This document shows positions 45,097 through 53,398 of a stretch of 64,000 nucleotides of DNA, piece after piece. Below the pieces are notes generated by a model. It did not search any database, was not told the origin of the DNA, and saw nothing but the letters and a program-made list of their open reading frames with translations. This stretch comes from Leptospira sp. Lineage in GTDB: Bacteria; Spirochaetota; Leptospiria; Leptospirales; Leptospiraceae. Position numbers and translations under genes: made by a program. The DNA is taken from positions 41,341 through 105,340 of the forward strand of contig JACVCB010000013.1 in assembly GCA_016742255.1 (NCBI GenBank). Reading direction: 5' to 3'. Positions within the stretch are counted from its first letter, which is position 1. Each line of letters starts with the position of its first letter.

Positions 45097-46247
45097 TAAC
45101 TATCTTTTTTGTTTGTTTTGTATTTTTCAAAATAAGGAGTAAGTGGAATGGAACGTGATGCGTAAACATAGGCCTTTTTAGCTCTCATTTCTGATTTTCC
45201 AAATATATGCCTTTCAAAACTACAAATCCATTCCATAAGGCGTTCTGCCGATGGCCATTGGATGAGATTTTTGGGCTGGGTGATGAGAAATGCATAGGCA
45301 GTCTCTACCAATTGTTTGGCTCGGCGGATATTTTGATCCGTTAGGTGTTTTGGGGTAGATTCCAATGGAATGCCCGCATCAATTCGGTCCAAAGCATGGA
45401 ATAAAATTCGGATCTTTTGGATGGCATTGTCTGAATCTTGGAATTTGATATGTAAAATTTGGCCTGCCAAGTTCAGAGCAGTGTGCCTTGCCCTTCCCAA
45501 TCGATAATCAAAATCCTTTCCATTGATTTCTGATTTTGGGATCCCAAGTTCAAATTCCGTTTCTTCTAACATTACACGACCCACAGTCAAAAATCTGCGA
45601 AGAACCGTCCTCCCACCTGGGTATAATTTTAACTTACGTTCGATCCGTGATAAAGATGTTTCAATGTCTTTTAAGATGGAATCTCGTGTGCCGGAAATTT
45701 TATATTTCACAAAGGTTGGTTGTAAAAAAAGTTCAGCATGTGGATCTTTTTTTTTGGCTTCTTCCAATCCCCAATATATGAGTTGTGCTGTACTCGGTAA
45801 AAAGGAAACTAAATTATCATTTTCTCCTGACATGATCCCTTCAGGATACATAACAAGTTTTCCGCCATTTTCGGATAATATTTGTTTGGTGGTTCTAATC
45901 ATCTTTCGATTGGAACTTCCATGTAATACAGAAAATGCTCCAACACGTTTGATGAGTTCACCAACAATTCCAAATCCCCAATTGAAAATACTACGTGATG
46001 CCATATAATGAAATCTTGTTCCAATTGAATTGGCAACTTGGTAAGCGATGATGGATTCCATATCCGTGGGTTGGTTAAAAAGATACACAACTCGTTTGTC
46101 TTTTGTTTCTTTCAGACGAAGTTCATCTTCTTTGGAAATCACCACTCCATCTAAGTTAAACAATAGTTTTGTGAGAATGGGAAAACCCAAATCCAATCCC
46201 AAAGCAACAGGAAATTCAAAACGAGGAGCGATAAAGGTATCTTTCAT
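44991..46247 (-). CDS. PlsC/GPAT-like acyltransferase-fold protein
   Basis: A 418-residue protein of the glycerophosphate acyltransferase type. The usual NHxxxxD catalytic box appears as NQPTDME (58-64), so His is replaced by Gln and Asp by Glu; the FPEG-type motif YPEGIMSGENDN (134-145) is kept. The second half is helical with no named domain. It may be a modified acyltransferase, a lipid-binding relative or an enzyme with altered chemistry. It overlaps the convergent OmpA gene by 106 bases. Confidence 0.65.
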   Translation of the reverse strand: MKDTFIAPRFEFPVALGLDLGFPILTKLLFNLDGVVISKEDELRLKETKDKRVVYLFNQPTDMESIIAYQVANSIGTRFHYMASRSIFNWGFGIVGELIKRVGAFSVLHGSSNRKMIRTTKQILSENGGKLVMYPEGIMSGENDNLVSFLPSTAQLIYWGLEEAKKKDPHAELFLQPTFVKYKISGTRDSILKDIETSLSRIERKLKLYPGGRTVLRRFLTVGRVMLEETEFELGIPKSEINGKDFDYRLGRARHTALNLAGQILHIKFQDSDNAIQKIRILFHALDRIDAGIPLESTPKHLTDQNIRRAKQLVETAYAFLITQPKNLIQWPSAERLMEWICSFERHIFGKSEMRAKKAYVYASRSIPLTPYFEKYKTNKKDSYHLLLGDIRKEMEKLMERGKKESEPLVPPYSVGLD

Positions 46248-46295
46248 AGAACTGTGTAATTAGACTAAGGAAAATGCCATATTCTCTACGAGCAA

Positions 46296-48632
46296 TTATT
46301 CGTGAATATATCCCCAGGTTTCTAATATTTTTTTCACTTCCTTTCCCATCTCTTTTTGTACTTCCGACTCACCTGATCCACTGAAAGCTCCATCGTTGTA
46401 AACCCATGGAAGTGGTGATGCGTACAAACCATCAGGTTGTCGTTCCGATACGATTAAGTCTTCGATATGAGTCATTGACTTTTGGAATTCCAATCCATAC
46501 TTTCCAAAACGAACAGGGATCGTTTTTCCATTCCGTGTGAATTGGAAGTAGGCACCGAGTTCGGGGTTCACTGTCCTCAGAATGATTTCTTCAGACAGAT
46601 CTTGTTTTGGTTCTTGGGATGAGGCATTGGAACCCTTACGATCCTTCGATTCTTTTGTTACGGAAATTGTTTTGGCAGAACCAGAAGCGATTTGCACTGT
46701 CGGAGGTGCAACCCAATCATAAACAGAACCTTGTACACTCATTGACATAAAATCACGACAGACAGTTTCCTCACAAGGAGGGATCCAAATCCGAAGTCCA
46801 TTCCGTTTGAGAAAATTTTCATTACGGAAGTCCGCCCTTGCTTGTTGCAAAAGAATTTCCCCTTCTGTTCCAAGACTTAAGTTTCGTAACTCCTTAGGAT
46901 CTTGTTTTAAGTCGTAAAGTTCTTCTGCCATGGTATGAGGTTCACCTGCGGAAGTTCGCCTAACAGTCGTAAATCCAGGATACCTGCGAATGTATTTATA
47001 ATTCTCAGTTCTAACAGATTCTGACATTCGTCCCTCTGTATAAATATAGGTCTCCTTGGGACAAGGAGTCGAGTTACGAATGCATGATGCATAATCGACA
47101 CCTTGGTAAGTCGAATTTTTAGGCAATAAATCCAAAAATCCTAATATGGTAGGTGCTAATGATAATAGAGAAGACTGGCCTGAAATTCGAATTTGTGAGT
47201 TCTTTCCTATGTTATCGACAATGGACTTAGGCAGTTTGATAAAATATGGCACATTGATTTCTTCATCATAATGAGTTTCCCCATGACCAAACCTTGTTTG
47301 CATAATGAAGTGGTAACTATAATCATGTTCGGGACTAAAGAGTTCCCCGTGGTCCCCGGTTACAATGATCATCGTTTCATCATAGGTTCCAAGTTCTTTC
47401 AATTTTCTTACTAACCTGCCAATTTCCCTGTCCGTATAATGCATTTCACCTAAGTAACGTTGTACGGGAGATTCATATCGAAAAAATTCCGAATCAGGGA
47501 TAATACTTCTCACTACCTTCATATCTTCTGGAGGAGGTGAATAGGATGCATGTGGAGTGTTCAAATTAAAGTGCAAAAAATATGGGATGTCTTTTTTTTC
47601 AGTCACAAACTCAATCGCATGGTTTGTGAGAATTTCTGTATCCACAATGTCCATCCCTACTTGGTAGGAATTGTGAAACCCCAAATCCAAACCCACAGTT
47701 GTATAATCCAAAAAGAAAACATTATTCATAATGGTCTTTGAATAATAACCAGCTTCCCGAAAGGTTTTTGCTAAATTATCTCTTTTTTTACCGTAATACA
47801 CTTTTCGTTGGTATGGTTTTGTCGAAAACCATGAATTCCCCAAACCAAGGTTAGATGAATATTCGGAATGGAAAAAAGACATCATGGAAGGTTTTGTCCA
47901 ATTTCCATTGGCAAAAGGATTTTCAAAAAACACTGATTCTTTTGCCATCTGGTCAATGTTAGGAGTTACGGAATGGCGAAATCCGTATGCTCCAATAAAA
48001 TCCTTCCTTGCAGAGTCAATGACAATGAGAATTACAGACTTAGGTTTTTGAGCGGAAACCAGTGTATCTAACCATTCCCATGGGTATAACAAAGGTTCGC
48101 CGATATACAAATCACTATCTTTACTTTCCCAAACGAGACGTAAATCACCTTCGAGTGTAACTAACGTTTCCTTCTTATTCCATTGTTCTTTAGCGGCGCC
48201 AGTAAAATCCCATTCTTCGAGGATTTGGGACTGGGTATATAATTTCAATTTTCCGGAGACAGAGGGTTGGAATTCTTTTTCGCCTAACAAACCAACAAGT
48301 GATGAAAATTTGTATTTCCCTTTTGGAAGGGTAAATTGGTATTCTTGGCCTGGTGGGAAATAAATGGCATCAAGGGAATGGTTTAAAAAAATCTCTTTGT
48401 TTGTATTGAAGGTGATTTGCGTATTTTCCCATTTTCGAGAAAGAGGAAGGCCACTTTGCCTACCTGGATTTTTTTTCCAATGGTATGTGCGATTGTCTGT
48501 TCCGATTTTGAATTTGGACTTAGCATTTTTTAATTCCAAAACCAAATCCACTGGGAAACGGGATTCCGATTTGTTCAAACACTGAATGAGACAAAAACAA
48601 AGGATGGGGGCGAAGGTTAGGATCTTTCGCAT
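46296..48632 (-). CDS. Sulfatase-fold (alkaline-phosphatase superfamily) lipoprotein
   Basis: A 778-residue lipoprotein (lipobox LIQC, Cys18). An N-terminal domain of about 190 residues precedes a sulfatase-like domain: VILIVIDSARKDF with the metal Asp206, ANGNWTKPSMMSFFHSEY, VTGDHGELF with metal Asp/His, and FGHGETHYDEEINVPYF. The position taken by formylglycine-forming Cys or Ser in sulfatases is Thr246, as in phosphoglycerol transferases such as LtaS. It may therefore transfer or hydrolyse a phospho-group rather than sulfate. Substrate unknown. Confidence 0.82.
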   Translation of the reverse strand: MRKILTFAPILCFCLIQCLNKSESRFPVDLVLELKNAKSKFKIGTDNRTYHWKKNPGRQSGLPLSRKWENTQITFNTNKEIFLNHSLDAIYFPPGQEYQFTLPKGKYKFSSLVGLLGEKEFQPSVSGKLKLYTQSQILEEWDFTGAAKEQWNKKETLVTLEGDLRLVWESKDSDLYIGEPLLYPWEWLDTLVSAQKPKSVILIVIDSARKDFIGAYGFRHSVTPNIDQMAKESVFFENPFANGNWTKPSMMSFFHSEYSSNLGLGNSWFSTKPYQRKVYYGKKRDNLAKTFREAGYYSKTIMNNVFFLDYTTVGLDLGFHNSYQVGMDIVDTEILTNHAIEFVTEKKDIPYFLHFNLNTPHASYSPPPEDMKVVRSIIPDSEFFRYESPVQRYLGEMHYTDREIGRLVRKLKELGTYDETMIIVTGDHGELFSPEHDYSYHFIMQTRFGHGETHYDEEINVPYFIKLPKSIVDNIGKNSQIRISGQSSLLSLAPTILGFLDLLPKNSTYQGVDYASCIRNSTPCPKETYIYTEGRMSESVRTENYKYIRRYPGFTTVRRTSAGEPHTMAEELYDLKQDPKELRNLSLGTEGEILLQQARADFRNENFLKRNGLRIWIPPCEETVCRDFMSMSVQGSVYDWVAPPTVQIASGSAKTISVTKESKDRKGSNASSQEPKQDLSEEIILRTVNPELGAYFQFTRNGKTIPVRFGKYGLEFQKSMTHIEDLIVSERQPDGLYASPLPWVYNDGAFSGSGESEVQKEMGKEVKKILETWGYIHE

Positions 48633-48715
48633 TTGGAACCAGTTTGCAAAACAGGTTTCCTAAGAATAGGAAAAGTTGTTTCTTTTTAGGTTTCCATCAT
48701 CCATCCTTGACATCT

Positions 48716-49582
48716 ATGAGTAATTGGGAACAAGCCTACTCCCGCGTGGAGTCTACCTTTCTAAACAAAGATGGTGGTAAAATTTATTACCAGATCTACC
48801 GACCTAAGTCAGGAGTCAAACGTGTGCTCGTTGTCCACCATGGGATTGGGGAACACGGCGGACGTTACAATTTTTTGTTAGAAGCAATGGCGGAACGTAA
48901 TTATGCCATTTACCTCATCGACTGCCGAGGCCATGGTAAATCCGATGGACGCCGAGGTGTCATTACCCATTTTTCTGATTTTTTTGCAGACTTAAAACAA
49001 CTCATTGATATCGCCAAACAAAACGAAGGTGTCAGTAAAGTTACCTTACTTGGACACTCAATGGGTGCTGCGGTTACGTTTCTTTATACAGCGACTGACA
49101 ACTACCAAAATGATTTGGATGCTTACATTTGTAGCGCCCTTCCCATCAAAGTCAAAACTGACCTTGTGATGGACATTAAAAAAGCAGCAGGTGGTTTTTT
49201 AGCAAAAGCTTTGCCAACTCTCACCATCCCAACGGGACTCAATGTGAACCTCATTTCACGTGACAAATCAATTGTGGATGCCTATGTCAAAGACCCACTC
49301 GTACATGGAAATGTATGTACGTATCTTGGTGATTACCTTCTTAACTGTTACACACTTGCTTTGGAATCTGCAGAGAAAATCAAAGTTCCAATCTATATGT
49401 TCCATGGAAAAGAAGATCAAATTGCTCTTCCAGAAGGAACTGTGGATGCATTTGAACGTGTCGCCTCAAAAGACAAAACCATGAGACTTTTTGATGATTT
49501 ATACCATGAAACCATGAACGAACTTCCTAAAGACAGAGCTCTCGTCTTTAAAGAGTTAGTTGCATGGATCGACAAACACTAA
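48716..49582 (+). CDS. Monoacylglycerol lipase-type alpha/beta hydrolase
   Basis: A 288-residue alpha/beta hydrolase: oxyanion motif [13 protein letters not shown], nucleophile elbow [10 protein letters not shown], and the triad's acid and His in [13 protein letters not shown] and [12 protein letters not shown], all typical of monoacylglycerol lipases or lysophospholipases. I use the ATG at 48716 rather than 48644 because the upstream residues do not form a credible domain or leader. It is directly followed by two hydratase genes on the same strand, 13 bases apart, suggesting fatty-acid metabolism. Confidence 0.85.
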   Translation: MSNWEQAYSRVESTFLNKDGGKIYYQIYRPKSGVKRVLVVHHGIGEHGGRYNFLLEAMAERNYAIYLIDCRGHGKSDGRRGVITHFSDFFADLKQLIDIAKQNEGVSKVTLLGHSMGAAVTFLYTATDNYQNDLDAYICSALPIKVKTDLVMDIKKAAGGFLAKALPTLTIPTGLNVNLISRDKSIVDAYVKDPLVHGNVCTYLGDYLLNCYTLALESAEKIKVPIYMFHGKEDQIALPEGTVDAFERVASKDKTMRLFDDLYHETMNELPKDRALVFKELVAWIDKH

Positions 49583-49595
49583 GGAGAAAATGCCA

Positions 49596-50033
49596 ATGGC
49601 AATAACAAAAGATATAGTTGGAAAAAAACTAGATCGTTTTGATTTCACAGTGGAACGAGGAAAAATTAAAGAATTTTGCCTCGCCATCAACGAAAAAAAC
49701 CCAATCTATTTTGACGTAGAAGAAGCAAAAAAAGCAGGATACTCTGATGTTCCCGCTCCCCCTACTTTCCCTACTGTCATCATGTTTTGGGGTTACCCAA
49801 AAATTTGGAACGATATGGCGGAACTCGGTATCGACCTTTCCAAAATCCTTCACTTGAAAGAAGAATATACGTACCACAAAATCCTTTATCCGGGCAAAGT
49901 GTACGCACAATCTGAAATCTCCGACGTAAAAGTGGGAAGAGCAGAAATTGTAACTTTCAAAACAACAATCTATGATGAAAAAGATGATCCTATCCTTTCA
50001 GCAGAGATGGCGATTTTCATTCGTAAGGATTAA
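49596..50033 (+). CDS. FAS1-like/MaoC N-terminal hydratase subunit (HadA-like)
   Basis: A 145-residue hot-dog protein of the N-terminal MaoC/FAS1-like dehydratase group: [24 protein letters not shown] at the start and [16 protein letters not shown] in the middle, typical of the non-catalytic partner of a heterodimeric hydratase (HadA or HadC in mycobacteria). The ATG at 49596 lies 9 bases after AGGAG; ATG at 49590 is the alternative. The catalytic partner follows 17 bases downstream. Confidence 0.82.
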   Translation: MAITKDIVGKKLDRFDFTVERGKIKEFCLAINEKNPIYFDVEEAKKAGYSDVPAPPTFPTVIMFWGYPKIWNDMAELGIDLSKILHLKEEYTYHKILYPGKVYAQSEISDVKVGRAEIVTFKTTIYDEKDDPILSAEMAIFIRKD

Positions 50034-50050
50034 TTCCAAGGAGGCAAACT

Positions 50051-50470
50051 ATGGCAAAAATTCAATTTGATAAAGTAGAAGTTGGTCAAACTCTTCCTCC
50101 ACTCGATATCCCTGTGATCGAACATGCAAATTTAGTTCGTTATGCGGGAGCATCTGGAGATTTTAACCCAATCCATAACGACCCTGATTTCGCAAGAAAA
50201 GCAGGACTCGATGGAACCATCTCACACGGTATGTATGTGATGGCACAAGTGGGAAGACTTTGTACTTCTTGGGCTGACCAAAAAGACATCGCTTATTTTG
50301 GTGTGACATTCAAAGCGATGACAAAACTCGGCGAAAAACTCACAATTGTGGGAACCATCAAAAAGAAATTTGAAAAAGATGGTAAAAAAACAGTAACCGT
50401 ACTTGTAGAAGCAAAAAACGAAGCTGGCGAAGTAAAAGCTGGTGGAGATTTAGTCGTTAACGCAGTATAG
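50051..50470 (+). CDS. MaoC-like (R)-specific enoyl-CoA/acyl-ACP hydratase (HadB-like)
   Basis: A 139-residue hot-dog hydratase with the catalytic hydratase-2 motif YAGASGDFNPIHNDPDFARKAGL (key: Asp in GDFNPIH and the His), followed by GTISHGMYVMAQVGRL. It hydrates or dehydrates (R)-3-hydroxyacyl thioesters. The partner subunit lies immediately upstream, forming a HadA-HadB-like pair; in mycobacteria the equivalent pair works in fatty-acid elongation. Whether this one serves synthesis or breakdown cannot be told here. AAGGAGG upstream of ATG. Confidence 0.87.
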   Translation: MAKIQFDKVEVGQTLPPLDIPVIEHANLVRYAGASGDFNPIHNDPDFARKAGLDGTISHGMYVMAQVGRLCTSWADQKDIAYFGVTFKAMTKLGEKLTIVGTIKKKFEKDGKKTVTVLVEAKNEAGEVKAGGDLVVNAV

Positions 50471-50609
50471 CCAACTAATAGCACGCAGGTCATGGAATGG
50501 ATTAAAAACTTTTTCATGATTCTGTGTGTTTGATTGAGAAATATTCTTACTACAAACAATCATCGTAGATTCAATAGAGTAATGGAAAACAAATACCAAG
50601 GAATCCTAC

Positions 50610-51035
50610 ATGTTAAGCGAAAACACAGTCAAATCTCAAATACTTTCCCTCATCTCTCACCTTCCTCATCTCAACATTGATATATTATACCTCTACGTTC
50701 CAGAGTTCAAAATCCTCCACCAATTCTTAGAGGAAGATGAAATCGTCGATGGTTATACCATAAGCATTCTTGAAACCAAACAGAAACGCTACAGTGCAGG
50801 AAAATGGTTATTCGTTTTAACAAATAAAAGGTTTCATTTGTTACGGAATCCAGCCTTTAGCGAGCCAACTCATATTCCAATGGAATTCAATTCGATCAAA
50901 ACTTGTAACACAAAAAAAGGATGGTTCTTTGGAAAAATCTTTCTAGAAACTCAAGGTGAAACATTTGGATTGATCCAAATTGGCAAAAAAGATTATTCCT
51001 TCTTTTTACCAGTGTTGACACCGCATCTAAAATAA
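50610..51035 (+). CDS. Bacterial PH-like domain protein
   Basis: A 141-residue soluble protein. The N-terminal 40 residues are helical, and the rest has strand pattern typical of a bacterial PH domain: GKWLFVLTNKRFHLLRNPAF, EFNSIKTCNTKKGWFFGKI, FLETQGETFGLIQIG. Such domains mostly bind proteins or membranes; function unknown. The start ATG at 50610 has AAGGAATCCTAC upstream. A small hairpin (51038-51058) follows the stop. Confidence 0.6.
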   Translation: MLSENTVKSQILSLISHLPHLNIDILYLYVPEFKILHQFLEEDEIVDGYTISILETKQKRYSAGKWLFVLTNKRFHLLRNPAFSEPTHIPMEFNSIKTCNTKKGWFFGKIFLETQGETFGLIQIGKKDYSFFLPVLTPHLK

Positions 51036-51037
51036 CG

Positions 51038-51058
51038 ATTGTGGGTGCGAATCACAAT
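51038..51058 (+). terminator. 6-bp hairpin after the PH-domain gene
   Basis: ATTGTG (51038-51043) pairs with CACAAT (51053-51058) over a 9-base loop just after the stop. No strong T run; weak terminator candidate. Confidence 0.3.
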
Positions 51059-51152
51059 AAGGAAATTTTGAAGTCAATTTTAGCTTTTATTTTCTTTTAA
51101 ATCATCCATTTTAAAATTGTACACCAATATGCTTTATTTACCCCAGTTCCCT

Positions 51153-51737
51153 CTATTGTAACTTTACCGTCACCGATTTCCCTGTTCGTTTCACTTCCAC
51201 ACTTCGTTTTCTAGAATCAATGGTTAGGATTGCCTCATATTCGATCGGTAGGACTAGTTTTCCTTTTTTGTCGATCAGCCCAAAAAGACCTCCCTCGATT
51301 CGTTTATGTTCCCCTTCTGGTATCAGCTGACATCCGTTACATACTATGGCATATCCATTTTCAAATGGGTAGGCAAAATCATACTTTGCCTCGATGACCT
51401 TTTGACAACGTTCATTGTGAAACCCCATCTTTCCCTCTTCCACATACCGTGCTCGCGATTCAACAATGTAGTCAGGACCATTGTCATAGAGAAAACTTTC
51501 TAATAAAAGTTGGTTCTTTGTATTGATACAGACCCATTTGTTTTTTGAAACCACAAAGGCCACACCCGATTTGGTAAATTCCATAGTTTGTTCGTACTGA
51601 GGTTTTATGACTACTTTGCCTTTTTTGTCTTTGAAACCATACAATCCACTTTCTTCAAAGGAAGTGATCCCTTCTGATTGGGCAAACAAGGAACCAGTCA
51701 ATAGCAATAACGAAATGAAAAAATACTTTTGTAACAT
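51153..51737 (-). CDS. WG-repeat secreted protein
   Basis: A 194-residue protein with a signal peptide (cleavage near LFA-QS) and WG-like repeats: GLYGFKDKKGKVVIKPQYE, KMGFHNERCQKVIEAKYDFAYPF and GLFGLIDKKGKLVLPIEYEA, each a two-strand unit of the WG family. These repeats occur in secreted or surface proteins of unknown role. Two Cys sit in a VCNGCQL motif between repeats 2 and 3. It lies 17 bases downstream of the VanX-like gene on the same strand, which may put them in one transcript. Confidence 0.8.
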   Translation of the reverse strand: MLQKYFFISLLLLTGSLFAQSEGITSFEESGLYGFKDKKGKVVIKPQYEQTMEFTKSGVAFVVSKNKWVCINTKNQLLLESFLYDNGPDYIVESRARYVEEGKMGFHNERCQKVIEAKYDFAYPFENGYAIVCNGCQLIPEGEHKRIEGGLFGLIDKKGKLVLPIEYEAILTIDSRKRSVEVKRTGKSVTVKLQ

Positions 51738-51754
51738 TTATTTCCTCGATAAAA

Positions 51755-52459
51755 CTAATCTTCTAATCTTTCAAACGGAATGTCCAACACTTCAAATCCA
51801 TTACATTCCAAAAAATCAAAATGCCACCATTCTGTTTTGTTCACACGAAAACCAAATTGAGATAGTACTTGGATGAGGGTATCTCGATTTTTTTTGGTAA
51901 TTGGATCTGCAACAGGAGCCTCTGCCCAAGCTGCTTTCTCAAAAGAATCATATTTGGTTGGCATTTTGAGTTCTTGTTTTGTATTTGTATCCACTAAAGT
52001 TAGATCAATCGCACAACCTTTGTTATGCCTTGATCCTGTTTTAGGTGAGGCAACATATCGGGTATCTTTAATGATTTCATAAAAAGTAACAGTTGCTCGG
52101 TAGGGTCTATAGGCATCATAAATTTGTATAGAATAACCAAGTTTTAAAAATTCCATTTGGGCATTGTGTAGGGCTTCGGCCACTGGTTTTCTCGCAAATG
52201 CTTTTGCTACTTTATAAATCTTTTGCCCCGTAAAATTATCAGTTGTTGCATATTTGATATCCAATAGAATCTCAGGAATCGTTTCTAAATTGACTAACTC
52301 TCGATTGGGATCATTTTGATAAGAGGATTTGTATTCTTTTTCTCCGAATACAAGAAGACCTGTTGGTTTTGGTTCTGCCTCTATCGAGAAAATGATGAGA
52401 ATAATCATTTGGAATATTCTCATACAAACGGAGATCCATCTACATTTTATATCCATCAT
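51755..52459 (-). CDS. D-Ala-D-Ala dipeptidase family (VanX/DdpX-like)
   Basis: A 234-residue metallopeptidase with the family zinc site: SRHNKGCAIDLTL (His145, Asp152) and NKTEWWHFDFL (catalytic Glu210, His213), plus YDAYRPYRATV with the substrate-contact Arg. It cleaves D-Ala-D-Ala. A signal-like hydrophobic stretch near the N terminus suggests export, unlike cytoplasmic VanX. The start is uncertain: ATG at 52459, ATG at 52456, or ATG at 52423 which gives a cleaner signal peptide. A VanW-like gene adjoins upstream. Confidence 0.88.
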   Translation of the reverse strand: MMDIKCRWISVCMRIFQMIILIIFSIEAEPKPTGLLVFGEKEYKSSYQNDPNRELVNLETIPEILLDIKYATTDNFTGQKIYKVAKAFARKPVAEALHNAQMEFLKLGYSIQIYDAYRPYRATVTFYEIIKDTRYVASPKTGSRHNKGCAIDLTLVDTNTKQELKMPTKYDSFEKAAWAEAPVADPITKKNRDTLIQVLSQFGFRVNKTEWWHFDFLECNGFEVLDIPFERLED

Positions 52460-52516
52460 CCTTCTATTGCCAATTCCATTTGTTTTGTTTGTGAACCATT
52501 CCCATTTTAATTGATT

Positions 52517-53398
52517 TTAGTCAGAAGTTGAGACTTTGGTTTCTTTAGACTCTAAAAGAGGTTCATACATCATCCAAGCGATGTTTTCAGTCACCAATTG
52601 GTCCTCGATCATTCCATTTGTTTCTTTGGAAACTACCTTCCTACGAATGGTATTTCGTCTTGTATAACCACCCCACGGTTCTGCACAAAATGCATGGTAA
52701 GATTCATACACGGAATAAGAATAAGGAATCTCTAATTGGGTTTTCCATTCACCATATAACTCATCTTTGTCGATCCAAAGGTGGAGGACAAATGGTTGTT
52801 TTGTTGTGTTTTGGATTTGTAAATCAATGTAATTATAAGATAATGTAGCACCTGATCCAAAAGGAAGTGTACGATTGGAATCTGGAAAGATATCAAAACT
52901 ATGGCGCCATCTTTCTTTTACAGTTAACGGTGTGTGGAGTGTCATCCAATAGATTAAATTTGCCATCTGGCAAAGTCCCCCACCCGTTCGTTCTACAAAA
53001 CTTCCGTTTTTCAATTGCATCCCTGGCAGATATCCTTTTTTTTTCGTAGGTTTTCCTACCAGATACCAAAAGGAAAATACTTCGCCTGGCGATAATATGA
53101 TTCCATTTAACTTACTTATGGCGATCGAAAGATTTACTTTTTTGTTCTCTTGTAAGTACATAGGTACATCTTTCAGTTTACGGTAAATGGGAGAATGATG
53201 AGTGAAGATGGAAATAGGATACTCTTTTTCCAAACGGTCCGAATGAATACGATGAGTTGCAAATGTATTTCGTTCGCATAACCAACGCAAATATCGTTTC
53301 CACTGAAAATAAAGTTTTCCTAAAAATAAGCGAAGTTCACTTCTGTGTAATTTTTTTGGAAATACTGAAGAAGAACGATTCCAGATTCTAAATTCCAT
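52517..53398 (-). CDS. VanW-like protein
   Basis: A 293-residue protein with the VanW core: NLSIAISKLNGIILSPGEVFSFWYLVG (key: SPGEVFSF), GMQLKNGSFVERTGGGLCQMANLIYWM with the GGGLCQ motif, and a beta-rich C-terminal domain. VanW proteins occur in some vancomycin-resistance operons but their function is not established. It sits next to the VanX-like dipeptidase on the same strand, without vanH, vanA or vanRS nearby. Its start overlaps the upstream membrane-protein gene by 11 bases. Confidence 0.85.
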   Translation of the reverse strand: MEFRIWNRSSSVFPKKLHRSELRLFLGKLYFQWKRYLRWLCERNTFATHRIHSDRLEKEYPISIFTHHSPIYRKLKDVPMYLQENKKVNLSIAISKLNGIILSPGEVFSFWYLVGKPTKKKGYLPGMQLKNGSFVERTGGGLCQMANLIYWMTLHTPLTVKERWRHSFDIFPDSNRTLPFGSGATLSYNYIDLQIQNTTKQPFVLHLWIDKDELYGEWKTQLEIPYSYSVYESYHAFCAEPWGGYTRRNTIRRKVVSKETNGMIEDQLVTENIAWMMYEPLLESKETKVSTSD

